The notes under the pieces: model-generated
What the model saw: the letters and a program-made list of their open reading frames with translations, nothing else
The model's database searches: none
Told to the model about the DNA's origin: nothing
Made by a program: the position numbers and the translations under genes
In this document: piece after piece, positions 1 to 11,960 of the stretch
How positions within the stretch are numbered: position 1 is the stretch's first letter
How the letters are laid out: every line of letters starts with the position of its first letter
NCBI GenBank assembly: GCA_963662155.1
Contig: OY759268.1
Span: 11,129,935-11,193,934 of the forward strand
Origin: Lamellibrachia columna
Taxonomy: Eukaryota > Annelida > Polychaeta > Sabellida > Siboglinidae
Direction of reading: 5' to 3'
DNA length: 64,000 nucleotides

Positions 1-560
1 TAGAGTGCACCATGTATCAACAGTGCTGCCACCTGGTGAGTGATGTTGTATTATCCCCAAGGTCAATGACCCGTGCTGTCTAAGTAAGTACATTGCAGCG
101 GGGCGGGGGGGGGGCTGGGGAGGGAGTCCATGCGGGAGTAATGAATACTGTCCAGTGAGGCAGACTAATAAAGGCCACGGAGGCTCACAGTGGCAGATAC
201 ATTATAATATGGCGCAGACATCTAGACAAGAGACAACACATGGCAATAGCTAGTTATCGGCCAGTGTTTGCTATGTCGCTAGGGGCGCCACTCAGTGCAT
301 TATGTCATCCTCGAGGCAAATTCCATGTTTTGTGGCTATGCTTTCTGTGTTTAAAAGCTCCATATCTGAAATTTGCAGAATTATTAAAAATTAAACATTA
401 AATAAATAAATTTAAAAAAATTCCGGATGGTGTTCTGCCACATTTATTTTGGATATTTTTGGACAATTTGGGAGAAATTTGGGAGATAGCGCCATTAGGC
501 ATAACAGTGATTTTTTAGCATCAGCCCGAATTCTACACAAGTGCCCATACAGGCATTATA
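1..560. other. no gene seen
   Basis: I see no convincing coding frame, RNA gene or repeat structure here. There is a G-run near 98-120 and an A-rich stretch near 385-420. The stretch just upstream of the retroelement fragment at 561 could be its older 5' flank. Confidence 0.4.
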
Positions 561-845
561 ATTAATGGTGTCGTATATATGTTTCGCGCCCTTCATGACC
601 GGACGCCGGCGTACCTCGCCTCGCTCATCACGCCGTACGTTCCGCGCCGCGCCCTACGGTCTGCCGATCGCGCCCTACTCACCGTCCCTCGCCCCAACCT
701 CGAGCATTACGGCCGCCGTTCATTCTCTCGTGCTGGACCGACTCTATAGAACGCTCTACCGGAAGACCTGCGTCTGATCGGCTGCATGGACACTTTTAAA
801 GCGCGTCTTAAGACTCATTAGTTCAAACTTGCTATAAATGTTTAG
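561..845 (+). pseudogene. non-LTR retrotransposon reverse transcriptase, C-terminal relic
   Basis: Reading in the frame of position 585 gives a typical C-terminal tail of a non-LTR reverse transcriptase ORF: RALHDRTPAYLASLITPYVP, then a basic segment with RRSFSRAGPTL, then NALPEDLRLIGCMDTFKARL. The pattern 'P-x-YL...L..Y.P.R.LRS', 'R.FS.AGP.LWN.LP..LR' and 'FK..LKTHLF' is well known from such elements in animals. Two in-frame stops break it: TAG at 747-749 where the family has Trp, and TAG at 819-821 where Leu is expected. The frame ends at TAG 843-845. It is a 5'-truncated dead copy; the clade is not resolved from so short a piece. Confidence 0.8.
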
Positions 846-1279
846 TTCTATATACCACTCATATCATAGTATTTATTATTAAGATTAGTCTTAATTGTCT
901 ACTATTATACTAGTTTATTATTTTAATTATTAATTAATTAATTAATTAAATTATTTTTTATTTTAATTATTTATTAATTATTTATTAATCGATGATTTAT
1001 ATATTCATTAATTATTTCATTCATTCATTGAATGAATTACTTGTTCATTCATTGTTCATTCATACAATGTCTTATTGTATGTACATGCTTTTGTATGTAC
1101 ATTGATAGTTTTAGCTTATCTTTGCTTAGTACATTTTGTTTTAATGAAGTTTAAGCCTTTTTTATACGTTTAATTTTATTACTCACATTTTAGTACATTT
1201 AGTCATTGTAAACACCCTTGAATAGAGTTGTACTCTGGATATGAGTGTAAAAATAAAGTGTATTATTATTATTATTATG
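846..1279 (+). mobile_element. 3' UTR and (ATT)n tail of the non-LTR element
   Basis: AT-rich sequence follows the RT relic and ends in a TATTATTATT microsatellite at about 1258-1278. A short microsatellite tail is the usual 3' end of many LINE clades. The tail continues the + strand polarity of the coding relic, so together they form one 5'-truncated insertion of at least 0.7 kb. Confidence 0.6.
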
Positions 1280-1312
1280 CACCAATTGTGTGTGAATTAT
1301 CGGTTGAACTTC

Positions 1313-2400
1313 ACTACCAGTGGCGCCATGTAGTGAATGTAATGTAAGTCATTCACGATCTCACCACTGCGATAACTTTATTTGATGTGCAGGTTCTGCA
1401 ACATCGTCAGTTCATTTGGTAAACTGCTGATTTTTTTCAAGAATCTCTCAATTTCAATTGCATACAATTGTGTACAGTGTTTGCTTTGAAAATGCCACAA
1501 CTTGGTTATACATTTTAAATGGAGTGGTGTGTTGGCTTGGCAACACGATTGTTGCTTACCGCTTGTTACGTCACTGCAACTGTGCATTTTAGTATACGTA
1601 GCATAGTTTCAAACAAAAACGGGCGTTATTGTGTTCCTATATACATTTTCAACGCAAATACTTGTATGCAATTAAAATTGAGAGATGTACTGACAAAACG
1701 TTACGAGCTTACCACAAATGAAATGACGATGTGCATAATCTGCACATCAAATGTAAGCGGCGGCAGTGGAGAAATCGAGAGTGACTTATATTACATTCAC
1801 CCCTTCACCAGTGGCGCTAACTATGGTACGTTTACTCCAGTGCACAGTTCCAATGACATAACAAGTTGCCAACAACAATGCGTTGCCCAGCCAACATACT
1901 ACCCCTCACTGTCCATTTTGAATCTATAATCAATTTGTGGCAGTGGGGATTTGCTGAGTGGCGCCATTGTCGGGGAGTTTGTTCACACTGCCCACCAGTG
2001 GCGCCACTGTCGGGGAGTTTGTTCACACTCCCCACCAGTGGCGCCACTCACCATTTCCCCACTGCCACAACCTACATTTGAAGTGCAGGTTCTGCACATA
2101 ATATTTATTTCATTTGGTAAACTCCTATTTTTTCAAGAAATCTCTCAGGTTCAACTGCGTACACTTGTGGATGGTGTTTGTATTGGATGTGTTTCTAGAA
2201 ACACAATAACGTTTGTTTGTGTTTTAAACTATGTTACATTACCCAAGTGCACTGGTGCAACGACGTAACAAATCGTAAACAACAATGGCGTTTCCCAGCC
2301 AACCAATCCTTTATATCACTCCGCAACTGTCCATTTTGAATCGATAATGAAGTTGTAGCAGTGCACACTCCCCGACAGTGGCGCCACTAAGCATCTCACC
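1313..2400. repeat. cluster of small non-autonomous repeats with TGGCGCCA boundaries
   Basis: Three or more related copies of one short repeat lie here in both orientations. The signature is 'gtgcaggttctgca ... atttcatttggtaaact', then 'aatctctca', then 'acaataacg', then 'cgtaacaa...acaacaatggcgt', then 'tccattttgaat'. Pieces at about 1380-1500 and 1840-2080 run forward, about 1500-1790 runs in reverse, and 2080-2400 runs forward again. Copies are separated by the palindrome-containing motif ccagtggcgccac, seen at about 1318, 1810, 1996, 2035 and 2380. Relatives occur at 11440-11960, 49000-49260 and 52790-53300. No transposase is visible. A foldback or MITE-type nested cluster is the likeliest reading. 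Confidence 0.6.
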
Positions 2401-4140
2401 ACTCTATTCAAATTAGGTATTCAAAATTACTGCATAGGGGAAAGCAGTGTTTGTTGAGCCATTTTTCATTGTGTTTGAAATTGTTTTACTCGCATAAACT
2501 ATGATTATTAGTAGAACGTTTTATACCCGGATAATATATCTAGTATGCATAGATAATTATACAATTATATGTATATAATTCTAACAGAGATTTAGAAACT
2601 GACTCAACTAACTCTTGTGGGGTAAGTTGAGTCACGGGGTAGCGTAAGTTAGGCAACTGCTTTATTTGTATAATTTACGTAGGCCTTGTACTAAAATGTC
2701 ATAACAACTCAGCCAACACATCTACCCATTGGGTACAACACGTATGTGACAAGTCTATATGCTTATTTAATAAGTCGACACATTTAATTAATGTAGAATT
2801 AAATACCTATCGCAACCAGTGAAACGAACTGCTAATATGTTACCTTGTGGGGTCAGATGTCCCAATTTGCTCGGGAAAATGAATTCCTTGATGCATTTTG
2901 GGTTAAGAACACTCGTCTACTCAATTAACCCACCCTTGGGCCTTGGGTGGCTCAACCAAACCTGTTTTGACAATTAAGCTGTTTTGATTAAATTCTCATT
3001 AATCATCGAAGTGATGTGAATAGTCTTCTTCCATGTGCATAGTTAGATATCATGGATCAATAAATTAAGCACAAAAACAGTTGGTAATCACAATTTTCTA
3101 TACTAAAACCACAAGTAGACAGGCAAAAGTCGGATATTGACGGTTTTCCTGGAATGGCTGATATATGCAGAAATCACGCATTCTTTGTTTGCGAAGCGCA
3201 ATCCGTGAATCGCGTAGAATCATCGACAGCGCTTCACATAAATGCATAGCGTTATTTACGTTTGACATAACTTTCATTCTTATAAAGCTGTTCGTTGAGC
3301 CGATCGACAAAGTGTCGCCAGTAACACATAGGGTATCAACGCATGTGTAAGCCGTTTTATATTTCGTTTCAACCTGCCTACTCCACTTGATCGTTGCAAG
3401 CAAGTATAGTCACTAGTGTGAGCGATATTAGGGTAATGTATCCGTAATTTCGTAAGTGGGTATGCGCATTCTTCACACGGTAAGTTGATTATGCACATTA
3501 AGCTGTGAGTCTATGATATGCTACGCATTTACTCCATGATTTGAGTTGTTTTAGTTCTCTTAATATATATGGATACCAAATAGAAGCTAAGGGATAGCCT
3601 AGCCCTGGCCTAGTAGCGTTGTTAAAATACAGTAAACACGTACTTTGTGTATGTAATAATAATACGTATATCACTATTTTATAGAGCTATTTTGACATGT
3701 TTTCAGGTGCCTCTAACTTTATCAGTTTGCAAGCTAGCATTCTGAAAAAAGCTATAAAAGACATACAACGTGTATAAATGATCACCAATGGCTCCTGCTG
3801 TTTTTGCTTTGTACTGTGCATGTATTGCACAATCTGGGGGCATTCCTTGAGTGAAACACACTGAAAACTCAAACTAGATGCTACACACGATAGTATGTTG
3901 CGTTCCGAAAAATATGGCACATTTTACCCAGACCACCAATTTCCTTACATTTCATTCCATTTGCTGTTCATGATAAATGGCTACAATATACTATTTGTTT
4001 ACTCATCTATTTTTTATGGTAAGAAGCAAATGATTGTCTAACTTAAATAGCCATTTTATGGAACTATTTTGACATGTTTTCAGGTGCCTGTAACTATCAG
4101 TTTATAAGCTGCAATTATGAAATTTGTTGAATATGTAGAC
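2401..4140. other. intergenic sequence, nothing recognised
   Basis: No convincing gene. A block of about 50 bp containing gacatgttttcaggtgcct occurs twice, near 3690-3740 and 4068-4115, suggesting a small old duplication. Open frames around 3098-3500 overlap on both strands and have no recognisable domain. Confidence 0.4.
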
Positions 4141-4165
4141 ATCAGATCAGATCATCTATGCAACA

Positions 4166-4340
4166 TTTGAGAATGATAGGGAGAAGGACAGTGCACAAGA
4201 ATGGAAAACAGCATTTAAACAAATTTGAGAATGATAGGGAGAAGGACAGTGCACAAGAATGGAAAACAGCATTTAAACATTTTTTAGAATGATAGGGAGA
4301 AGGACAGTGCACAAGAATGGAAAACAGCATTTAAACAAAT
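4166..4340. repeat. three-copy 58 bp tandem repeat
   Basis: The unit containing gaatgatagggagaaggaca and ending in cagcatttaaac is repeated three times almost perfectly. It lies just upstream of the inverted repeat that flanks the hAT element. Confidence 0.85.
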
Positions 4341-4375
4341 TTACTCTGCCTAATGCTAAGGCCTAAGCCTAGCTG

Positions 4376-4445
4376 AATGTAGGGCAAAATCGCCCTGGAT
4401 ATAATCATCCCCGTGTAAGTGGCAACTAGGACAAACCCCCCCACC
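4376..4445 (+). repeat. left arm of an inverted repeat flanking the hAT element
   Basis: The stretch with gggcaaaatcgccctggat, an ataatcatcccc segment and tggcaactaggacaaa recurs as an imperfect reverse complement at about 7139-7222. The two arms enclose the whole 4696-6877 hAT element plus flanks, so they may be the ends of an older, larger element into which the hAT copy jumped. Confidence 0.5.
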
Positions 4446-4695
4446 CAAATCATCATCCTCACACATTATTTCACTTATTCATTATCATGTTTTTATAGTG
4501 TTGTATCCTTTTCTATAGAGCTACAAATAATATTATTCAATTTATTATATATACTGTATATTATAATTCTCGATTGGACCACCGTTAAGATTATGAAACA
4601 AAAAACCAATGAACAGTTAATGTACCAAAATGAGCACTGTTAACCATAACCAAGTTACACGACTGTACCATCCTGCCTCCATATTGTCTGTCTAG

Positions 4696-6877
4696 CAGGC
4701 TTGGGTTCAAATGCGAGTCAGCGCATTTAAATGCAAATGTTTGAAATTACTCAAATGCAAATGCACCGAGACATGATTGCATTTAAATGCAAATGCAAGG
4801 GTTTGGAATTATGCAAATACAAGTGTTTGAAGTGATTCAAATGCAAGTGTTTGAAGTGGTGCAAATGCAAGTGTTTTAAATTATGCAAATACAAGGTTTT
4901 TCATATTATGCAAATGCAAGTGTTTTAAATGATTCAAATGCAAGTGTTTGAAAATACTCAAATGCAAATGTTTGAAAATACTCAAATGCAAATGCAAGTG
5001 TTTTGAAAACATGCAAATGCTTGAAATAATTCTAATGCAAATGCTCCCTTATAAAATTGCATGCAAATGCATTTGTATAGTTTTCATTCGTTTTTTCTAA
5101 GTGAAAGGGCAACAAAGTACTAGTCGGTTTACATCAAGTTTATTGAACATCAACCATGGTAGGTCAACTAGGCAACTACTACTATGTTATGGGACGACAC
5201 TGCTCTTCAGTGTCTCATCACAGCATCACACAATGTGTCCATTGCACTTAGTGTACAATAGAGAGACAGCAAACCCAGTCAGTAGAGGCTGTTCAGGCTG
5301 CTCACTACCTGCCTTAGATGGAGTGTCTGGTGACCGGTTGATTGTTACAGACATATGAAGTCTCTGAAATAAATAATGCCAGCTTTAGAATTTGATACCA
5401 TATATAATTACTGAACTGTTTGCTTGGTACCATATAAGGCATATATGGCTTATATTGCCTCCAAAATGAGAACGTGGGAGGGACAAGTATAGTTGTTTTT
5501 TCACTGGTTAAATTGTTTTATTTTTTTCCTGTTACTCTTCATCCGTTACTTTTGTCCTGTTACTTTCTTTCCTACAAACGTCTCTATCCCCCTCCCGAGG
5601 TGTGAGAATTAAGTGCCAGTAAACCCCCCCCCCCACTTAGTTTGGTGAGTCTGGGGTTCAGTCAACAGTCAACTACTTTAATTGCACTTGTTATTTGACA
5701 AAATATTTGCAGGCTTCCTCACTCACACAAACAGTATTTAGTAGGCATGTGCCTTTGATTCCCCAATCTGTGTAAATAAACCTGGTCAGTTGAATGTTCA
5801 CTGGTAGATAAGGCCTGAATAGTCTGACATATTTGATTAGTAAGGAATTAAGACTTGGGCCTGTCTGTCAGTCTGTTTTACAAATAATAGATTGAATAAA
5901 ACACAATGTAATTGTAATAGTAATAGGAAGCAAGGTAATAGTAACTGACCTATTACTTTTCCTGCTGTCTAACTAATCTGTGTACAATTGTATCATATCT
6001 AATTGTCTGGAATTTAATTGTTACATTGTACATACTATGGTTTTGTCACATATGCACAAACAGGGTGTATTACACAGTACATATTGCGGCAAATTAAACC
6101 ACATACTACATGTACGGTCCCACACAGTACACAGCATACAGGAAGAGGTAACATCGGGTCAGTGAGGGGGTCTTTCTAGATTGCCATAAAGTAGCCGGGT
6201 CCCAAAGTAGCCAGAGGAAATAAACATTGTATAACTATTCTTACCTTGATATGATTCAGAAGATTCATGGTCGCTTTGCCCAAACCTTTCATCCATTTTG
6301 AACAGTGCTTGCACTTGGTCTTTAAACTCCCTGATATATCTGTGGGCACATCCTAATGATCAAAAACACTGGAACCCTTGGATGCTTTCATCTTGAATAA
6401 CTCAATGTCCCAAATGGTGTCTGGTATCCATGGCTTCCAGCCTTTCATGCACTGCTCAATAGAGTCTGTCCACAGAGTCAATAGGGAGCACAACTTGTAT
6501 GTGATGGTGTTAAACTGGATTGACAGGTTACATGATAGTATTTAAGATTTGCTCTAAAATTAGATGGAGTCAAAGACAAGATTGGAAAACCAGTTTGCAG
6601 GTTCAACAATACAAACTTCGTAAACATGTCATATTTTGATGCAAATGTATATTAATCAAATGCAAATGGTTTTTAATCAAATGCAAGTTTTTTTATTATC
6701 AAATGCAAATGCTTTTTAATCAAGTGCAAATGTTTTGATGCAAATGCAAACGTTTTTGGTTTCCAAAACGCAAATGCAAATGTTTTGATTCAAATGCAAA
6801 TCCAGACGTCTTGGAGTCCAAAAATACAAACACAAATGCAGCATTTTCAAATACAAATGCATTTGAACCCAAGCCTG
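4696..6877. mobile_element. hAT-superfamily DNA transposon, 2,182 bp, decayed
   Basis: The left end CAGGCTTGGGTTCAAATGC is matched at the right by its exact reverse complement, a 19 bp TIR. The flanking 8 bp are ctgtctag (4688-4695) and ctgtctat (6878-6885), a target site duplication with one mismatch. An 8 bp TSD and a CAGG-type TIR with this pattern are hallmarks of hAT elements. Both subterminal regions (about 4710-5080 and 6600-6860) are packed with variants of aaatgcaaatg, the kind of clustered motif hAT transposases bind. A BED zinc-finger relic lies inside on the - strand. Confidence 0.85.
6245..6525 (-). pseudogene. hAT transposase BED-type zinc finger exon, relic
   Basis: On the - strand a frame reads ...SGSLKTKCKHCSKWMKGLGK followed by ATMNLLNHIK, then a good splice donor (AAG|GTAAGA, intron starting at 6244). 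Cys-x2-Cys followed by 'T.NLL.H' is the pattern of the BED finger at the N-terminus of hAT transposases. Upstream in the same frame is a stop, so this copy is dead. It sits within the TIR-bounded element at 4696-6877, which fits its origin. The catalytic DDE part is not visible and was probably lost by internal deletion. Confidence 0.6.
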
Positions 6878-7138
6878 CTGTCTATGTGGCTTCAGAAGCC
6901 ATGGCAGTAAATACAAGGGTACTGTTTTATCTACAGAGTCGTATATATACTGCCACACAATTTTTTTTTGGAATTGCCCTACATGTGGGCTCCCAGATAT
7001 GTCTGCGGGCTACCAGATCTTTCAGCCAGGTAGCACTGCTGGCTATCTAGATTTTTGGAGTTATATCTACCACTGATTTAACAAGATATGTAACAAAATA
7101 TTGACAAGTACAAACAAAGGTTATTACTTTTAAGTTAT

Positions 7139-7222
7139 GTCAGGAGGCGGATTTTGTCCTAGTTGCCATTTAGGTTAGGGGATTATGTCTGGGGGGGGAT
7201 TTTGCCCAGGGGGATTATCTCC
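7139..7222 (-). repeat. right arm of the inverted repeat flanking the hAT element
   Basis: Reverse-complement similarity to about 4376-4445, including ttttgtcctagttgcca and ggggattttgccc. See the left arm. Confidence 0.5.
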
Positions 7223-7691
7223 ATACACCTATGGTGATACAGTTTTTGGAGTTCTTGAGTGCTGTGCTACATAGGTTTTTTTTATAGGTCAAATAGTGGC
7301 TGATTTTTACATAAAGTGTATGTTGATATTTCAATGATATTTTGGCCCATATTAATTTGCGGTCAGCTTGCAAGATACTTGCCTTGAACAGCTACTATTC
7401 CCCATCCCTCCATTTGTAATCCTTACAGAAGGCTCTGTAACTGGGAGGAACTCAGACATTCGAATAGTTCAGTAATTTTTTTTCACATATAATGATAAAA
7501 CCTGGATCTGTGGATTCAATTAAATGGGCTAATTAAGCTTTTTTGCTGAAATGTTTACCACTGCAGTTGATAGCAAGTGTGTTTCTACAGCTCTCTGCAC
7601 ATCGTTCACTGTTACATATTGGACACAGTGTCCATGATGAGCCTGCTAATTTTTAGCTTGGAGCTAAAGGAACATTGTATTTGCTTTTCAG

Positions 7692-10647
7692 TTTGTCCAG
7701 TGGACATTTGGCAACAGCCAAGATGGCCGGCGACCAGGGAACTGAACTGGTGGCGAAAACGTATGGCAATGATGTCGTTATGAGCTTGTCCAGTCTCAGG
7801 GACAGTGGGGACCTTTGTGACTTTACCCTCTACTCTGAGGGGCGCTCCTTTCAGGTAAATCAACACCCCGTACACATCATGATTGCGAGGAGTCATGCAC
7901 AATACATTTTGGATTTTAATTTGTACATTTTATTAATAATTTGATCAACTAATGTTGTTTCTTAATCAAGTGCTACAAAGTTTTCAAACATGTTTTACAA
8001 TAGTATCTGAAGGGATGAAACATCTATGTATGATGTAGAGAGGTATTTGTAACTTATTGTGGATAGAAAGTTGTGTGTCATAGCAGGTACACAAGATTTT
8101 ACTAGATACCATTTGTGATTACATCAACGCCATGAGTGTTGTAACATGTTCACTAGATTGTTCTGGCTGCCATAAGTGGCTACATCAAGGCCATGTTGTG
8201 TGTTGTAACAGGTTCACAAGATTGTACTGGCTGCCTCGAGTGACTATTTCAAGGCCATGTTGTGTGTTGTAACAGGTTCACAAGATTGTACTGGCTGCCT
8301 TGAGTGACTATTTCAAGGCCATGTTGTGTGTTGTAACCGGTTTCAAAAGATTCTACTGGCTGCCACAATTGGCTACAACAAGGCCGTGTTGTAACAGGTT
8401 CACAAGATTCTACTGGCTGCCTCGAGTGACTACTTCAAGGCCATGTTGTGTGTTGTAACAGGTTCACAAGATTCTACTGGCTGCCTCGAGTGACTATTTC
8501 AAGGCAATGTTGTGTGTTGTAACAGGTTCACAAGATTCTACTGGCTGTCACGAGTGACTACTTCAAAGCCATGTTGTGTGTTGTAACAGGTTCACAAGAT
8601 TCTACTGGCTGCCACGAGTGACTACTTCAAAGCCATGTTGTGTGTTGTAACAGGTTCACAAGATTCTACTGGTTGCCACGAGTGACTACTTCAAGGCCAT
8701 GTTGTGTGTTGTAACAGGTTCACAAGATTCTACTGGCTGTCACGAGTGACTTTTTCAAGGCCATGTTGTGTGTTGTAACAGGTTCACAAGATTCTACTGG
8801 TTGCCACGAGTGACTACTTCAAGGCCATGTTGTGTGTTGTAACAGGTTCACAAGATTCTACTGGCTGTCACGAGTGACTATTTCAAGGCCATGTTGTGTG
8901 TTGTAACAGGTTCACAAGATTCTACTGGCTGTCACGAGTGACTATTTCAAGGTCATGTTGTGTGTTGTAACAGGTTCACAAGATTCTACTGGCTGCCACG
9001 AGTGACTACTTCAAGGCCATGTTGTGCGGTCGAATGAGAGAGAGCACAGACAATCATGTCGACTTAAAGGGAGTGAGCGCGAATGCCCTCGAACATATTG
9101 TCAATTTCCTGTACAGCGGCTCGCTGCGTCTCGACTCGGATAACCTGGGCGACGTGTTGAATGCGGCCAGTCACCTGCAGGTGGCAGCAGTGTTGGCACT
9201 CTGCAGTGATTACATGGTCGCCGAGTTGAGCGACGCTTGTGGCGGAGAACGCGACGGACTGCTCGAGTTAGCGCGGACATACTGTCTGACGGCCGTCCTG
9301 CGACACCACGACGACGCCACGCTTGCTGACTTTGACCACTTCTCCCGCACATTGCCTTTCCTTCACATGCTAGCTTCCCAACTTGAGTCCTACCTCGCCA
9401 GTGACGCCCTCGTTGTCTCCTCAGAGTTGACCGTCTTCAATGCCATCGCTCGTTGGTACGCGCACAAACCTGCCGACAGGGGGCAGCACCTCGAAATGCT
9501 GCTTGGGTGCGTGCGCTTTGGTCTGATGACAGAAACTGAATTGACGCAGTTGACGGAACACGGGCTGATATCACAATTCCCTGCGTGCGGCCAATATATC
9601 GCGACAGGACTCAAATATCACAGTGACAGTCTGACTGGACATCCACCGCTGTCACGTGACAGCGACGTGCGCGCCACACGCCAGTCGCTTGTCCTCGTGC
9701 ACCAAGGCTCCCTCTACCGGCCATTCGAGGTGACGGCATGCAACGAACAAAACGGTCGCTTCTACCAGTTACTGACAGACACAACGGGCAGTCGCGACTG
9801 TCGCGTTGACGTCATTGCCAATCTGACGTACGTGTGCGGCGTGCTGGACTGTGGCGGTGGCGCGCTCGTCAGCTCGCTAGAGCGGTTTGACCCACGTCAT
9901 GTCCGTCTACAGGCTCTCCGTCCATGTGGGCGCCTGCGCATTGAGCCAGCACTCGCCGCTGACGACAGCGCCCTCTACCTGTTCGGCGGCAAGACTGAGA
10001 ACAACGTCGTACTCGATTCAGTTGAACGCTACGACGTACACAGCAACACGTGGCGCGACCTGGTGTCTATGCCAACGCCGACGCACTCGTTGGCGGCCGC
10101 TTTGTACGCGGGCACCGTCTACCTGTCCGGGGGCGTGTGTGAGGGGCAACGGCAGCCGACATACGCCCTACTCCGATATCACTGTCAGGGTTGCGACTGG
10201 AGCACCGGCGCACCCATGCACTGCGCACGTCGCCTGCACCAGATGGTCACGGTCGGAGAGCGTCTGTTTGTGCTCGGCGGACTGGGAGGCCCAAGACACC
10301 AGAGCGAGATTCCAGTGGAGACGTACAGCCCTTCGACTGGTCAGTGGACACTGCTTGCCCACACGCTCGCTGGCCGCTCTGTTGGACACTTCGTCCGGTT
10401 TGGCGGTAGCATCCTGTCGCTGGGCAGAGAGCACAGTGATGCTGCCGAAGACGATATATGGCGCTACGAGCCTGCTAGTGACACCTGGCGGCCGTACACA
10501 AAGACTGCACAGCGTGCGAGTCTCGCGTCTGCCACGGCGGTTCTGTTGTCTGTCAACTTCGATGACTGTCGTGTCAGCAGGACTGTCATTGCTGACACGT
10601 CGACACATCGTCGACGTCAGTTCGACTCGCTGCTGACACATTGCTGA
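7692..10647 (+). CDS. BTB-BACK-kelch protein (kelch-like family), two coding exons
   Basis: Coding exon 1 is 7723-7854 (ATG in agccaagATGG), joined in phase 0 to exon 2 at 8974-10647, giving 601 aa. A 3' splice site at 7689-7691 suggests this exon begins at 7692 and a 5' UTR exon lies upstream. The donor is CAG|GTAAAT and the acceptor GTAACAG|G. The split falls inside the BTB domain: LRDSGDLCDFTLYSEGRSFQ joins VHKILLAATSDYFKAML, the standard BTB order. BTB spans about residues 20-130 and BACK about 140-245. Kelch repeats with GG doublets and W spacing (LFGGKTEN, VLGGLGG, WRDLVSMP, IWRYEPASDTW) run about 325-560. Proteins of this type are usually substrate adaptors for CUL3 ubiquitin ligases; that role is inferred from the family. 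The exon is GC-rich against AT-rich surroundings and has no internal break. The exact KLHL orthologue is not assigned. Confidence 0.9.
8085..8973 (+). repeat. 64 bp tandem array copying the intron 3' splice site and exon 2 start
   Basis: About 15 units precede and merge into the real exon 2. Each contains ttgtaacag|gttcacaag and then the codons for ILLAATSDYFKAM, followed by a ttgtgtgttg spacer. Unit starts fall near 8085, 8147, 8212, 8276, 8340, 8398, 8462, 8526, 8590, 8654, 8718, 8782, 8846, 8910 and 8974, the last being the true exon. The spacing is 64 bp except for shortened units. The leftmost units are the most diverged and those nearest the exon are the most alike. Because 64 is not a multiple of three, reading from an upstream acceptor shifts frame and soon meets a stop. 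Confidence 0.95.
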
Positions 10648-11387
10648 GTCAGCAGAACATTCGTTGATAGGATTTTAGTACATTAATACATATCATTAAA
10701 TTGTTCCTATTGGAATTAAGAATCAACGACCTCTTTAGTTTTATTGTACCTGCCTCGTAATGATAATGATAAACTTGATAATTGGGTTCTGCAGCCGATT
10801 AACTTAATCAGAGATTTTCATCAGCTATTCAATGACATACTTATGATATATTTATTGTACCATTCGCATTGCTAAAACCTACACAGAAAAATGGCGGTTA
10901 TGTATGAAATTCATCTGTGGTTTCCTACATTTTGTACTTGCACAAAACGTTAGGTAAAGTTAATTGTTAACTTCACTGAATAAGTTAGAGGTTTATTTAA
11001 TTCAGTTTAATTGAATCTGAAAGTTTAATTTAATAGGAACATTGTAATTTAATAAGCTTACCTTTTTCAGTCGATTTTAATTTAACGAAGTTACGTTTCC
11101 AATTAATTGCCTCATGCATGGTGTGAACGTAACTGAACACTCAGCGCTTATAGATGTTATTACCTTCCAAACCGCACTATGAAGTTATTCTTATTAACAG
11201 TTTCATAATTGTGTAATGACCTTTTATATATGCATTGAAATTGCTAAATTTGTCAAAAGCAGAAACAAATTGCACACTTAGACTTTTGCTTGGAGTCAAC
11301 CAACGTGAGACTTCAGGTTAGTAGCATTGTAGGAACACCCACTGTGATTGAAGGCCATCTGCAGCTTATATCCAACGTCAATGTACA
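10648..11387. other. kelch gene 3' flank, AT-rich
   Basis: ATTAAA at about 10695-10700, some 50 bp after the stop codon, could be the kelch gene poly(A) signal. The rest is AT-rich with repeated ttaattcagtttaattga-like stretches near 10960-11060. No gene is recognised. Confidence 0.4.
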
Positions 11388-11439
11388 TCCGTTTTAAATT
11401 CAGAAATATTTTGGCAAGTGGAATTGTGGCCTGACCACT

Positions 11440-11960
11440 GTATCGTATTGCGGTGACCTTCTCACTAGGTGGCGATAATGTTTCTTCCGAGCCGATCTAC
11501 GCGCAAATTGGCAATAGTTATCACCCATGCTATAACTTACCTTGCACGTGGAGATTCTGCATATCTTTATTTCATTCGGTGAACTTCTCCCAATCTCTCA
11601 ATTATATACAAATATGGATCATATTTTGTAGAGAACATTTGTCTTGAAACACAATAATGTTTTTTTAACTATGCTACGTATACTCAATTGCACAGTAGCA
11701 ATATTTTGTATTGTACATTTGTCTTGAAACACAATAATGTTAATTTTTTAAACTATGCTATACGTATACTCAAGTGCACAGTAGCAATGACGTACCGAGT
11801 CGTAAACAACAATTGCGTTGCACAACCAACTTTAATTGATATTCTAATTGTGATGATATTGCATGTGGCGCCACAGTTGGCGAGTGTGCTTCCGAACAGT
11901 AATCTCCTTCCCGGATTGTTCCCTAGAGGCGCTCCGCACACAACGCGCTAGCCTCGGGTA
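11440..11960. repeat. dispersed repeat, TGGCGCCA family, copy in duplication A
   Basis: Shares ctcactaggtggcgataatg, the 'tttatttcattcggtgaact' block, 'cacaataatg' and 'gtaaacaacaattgcgttg' with copies at 1380-2400, 49000-49260 and 52790-53300. It ends near a gtggcgccac motif and a conserved 'cccggattgttcc' stretch. Confidence 0.65.
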
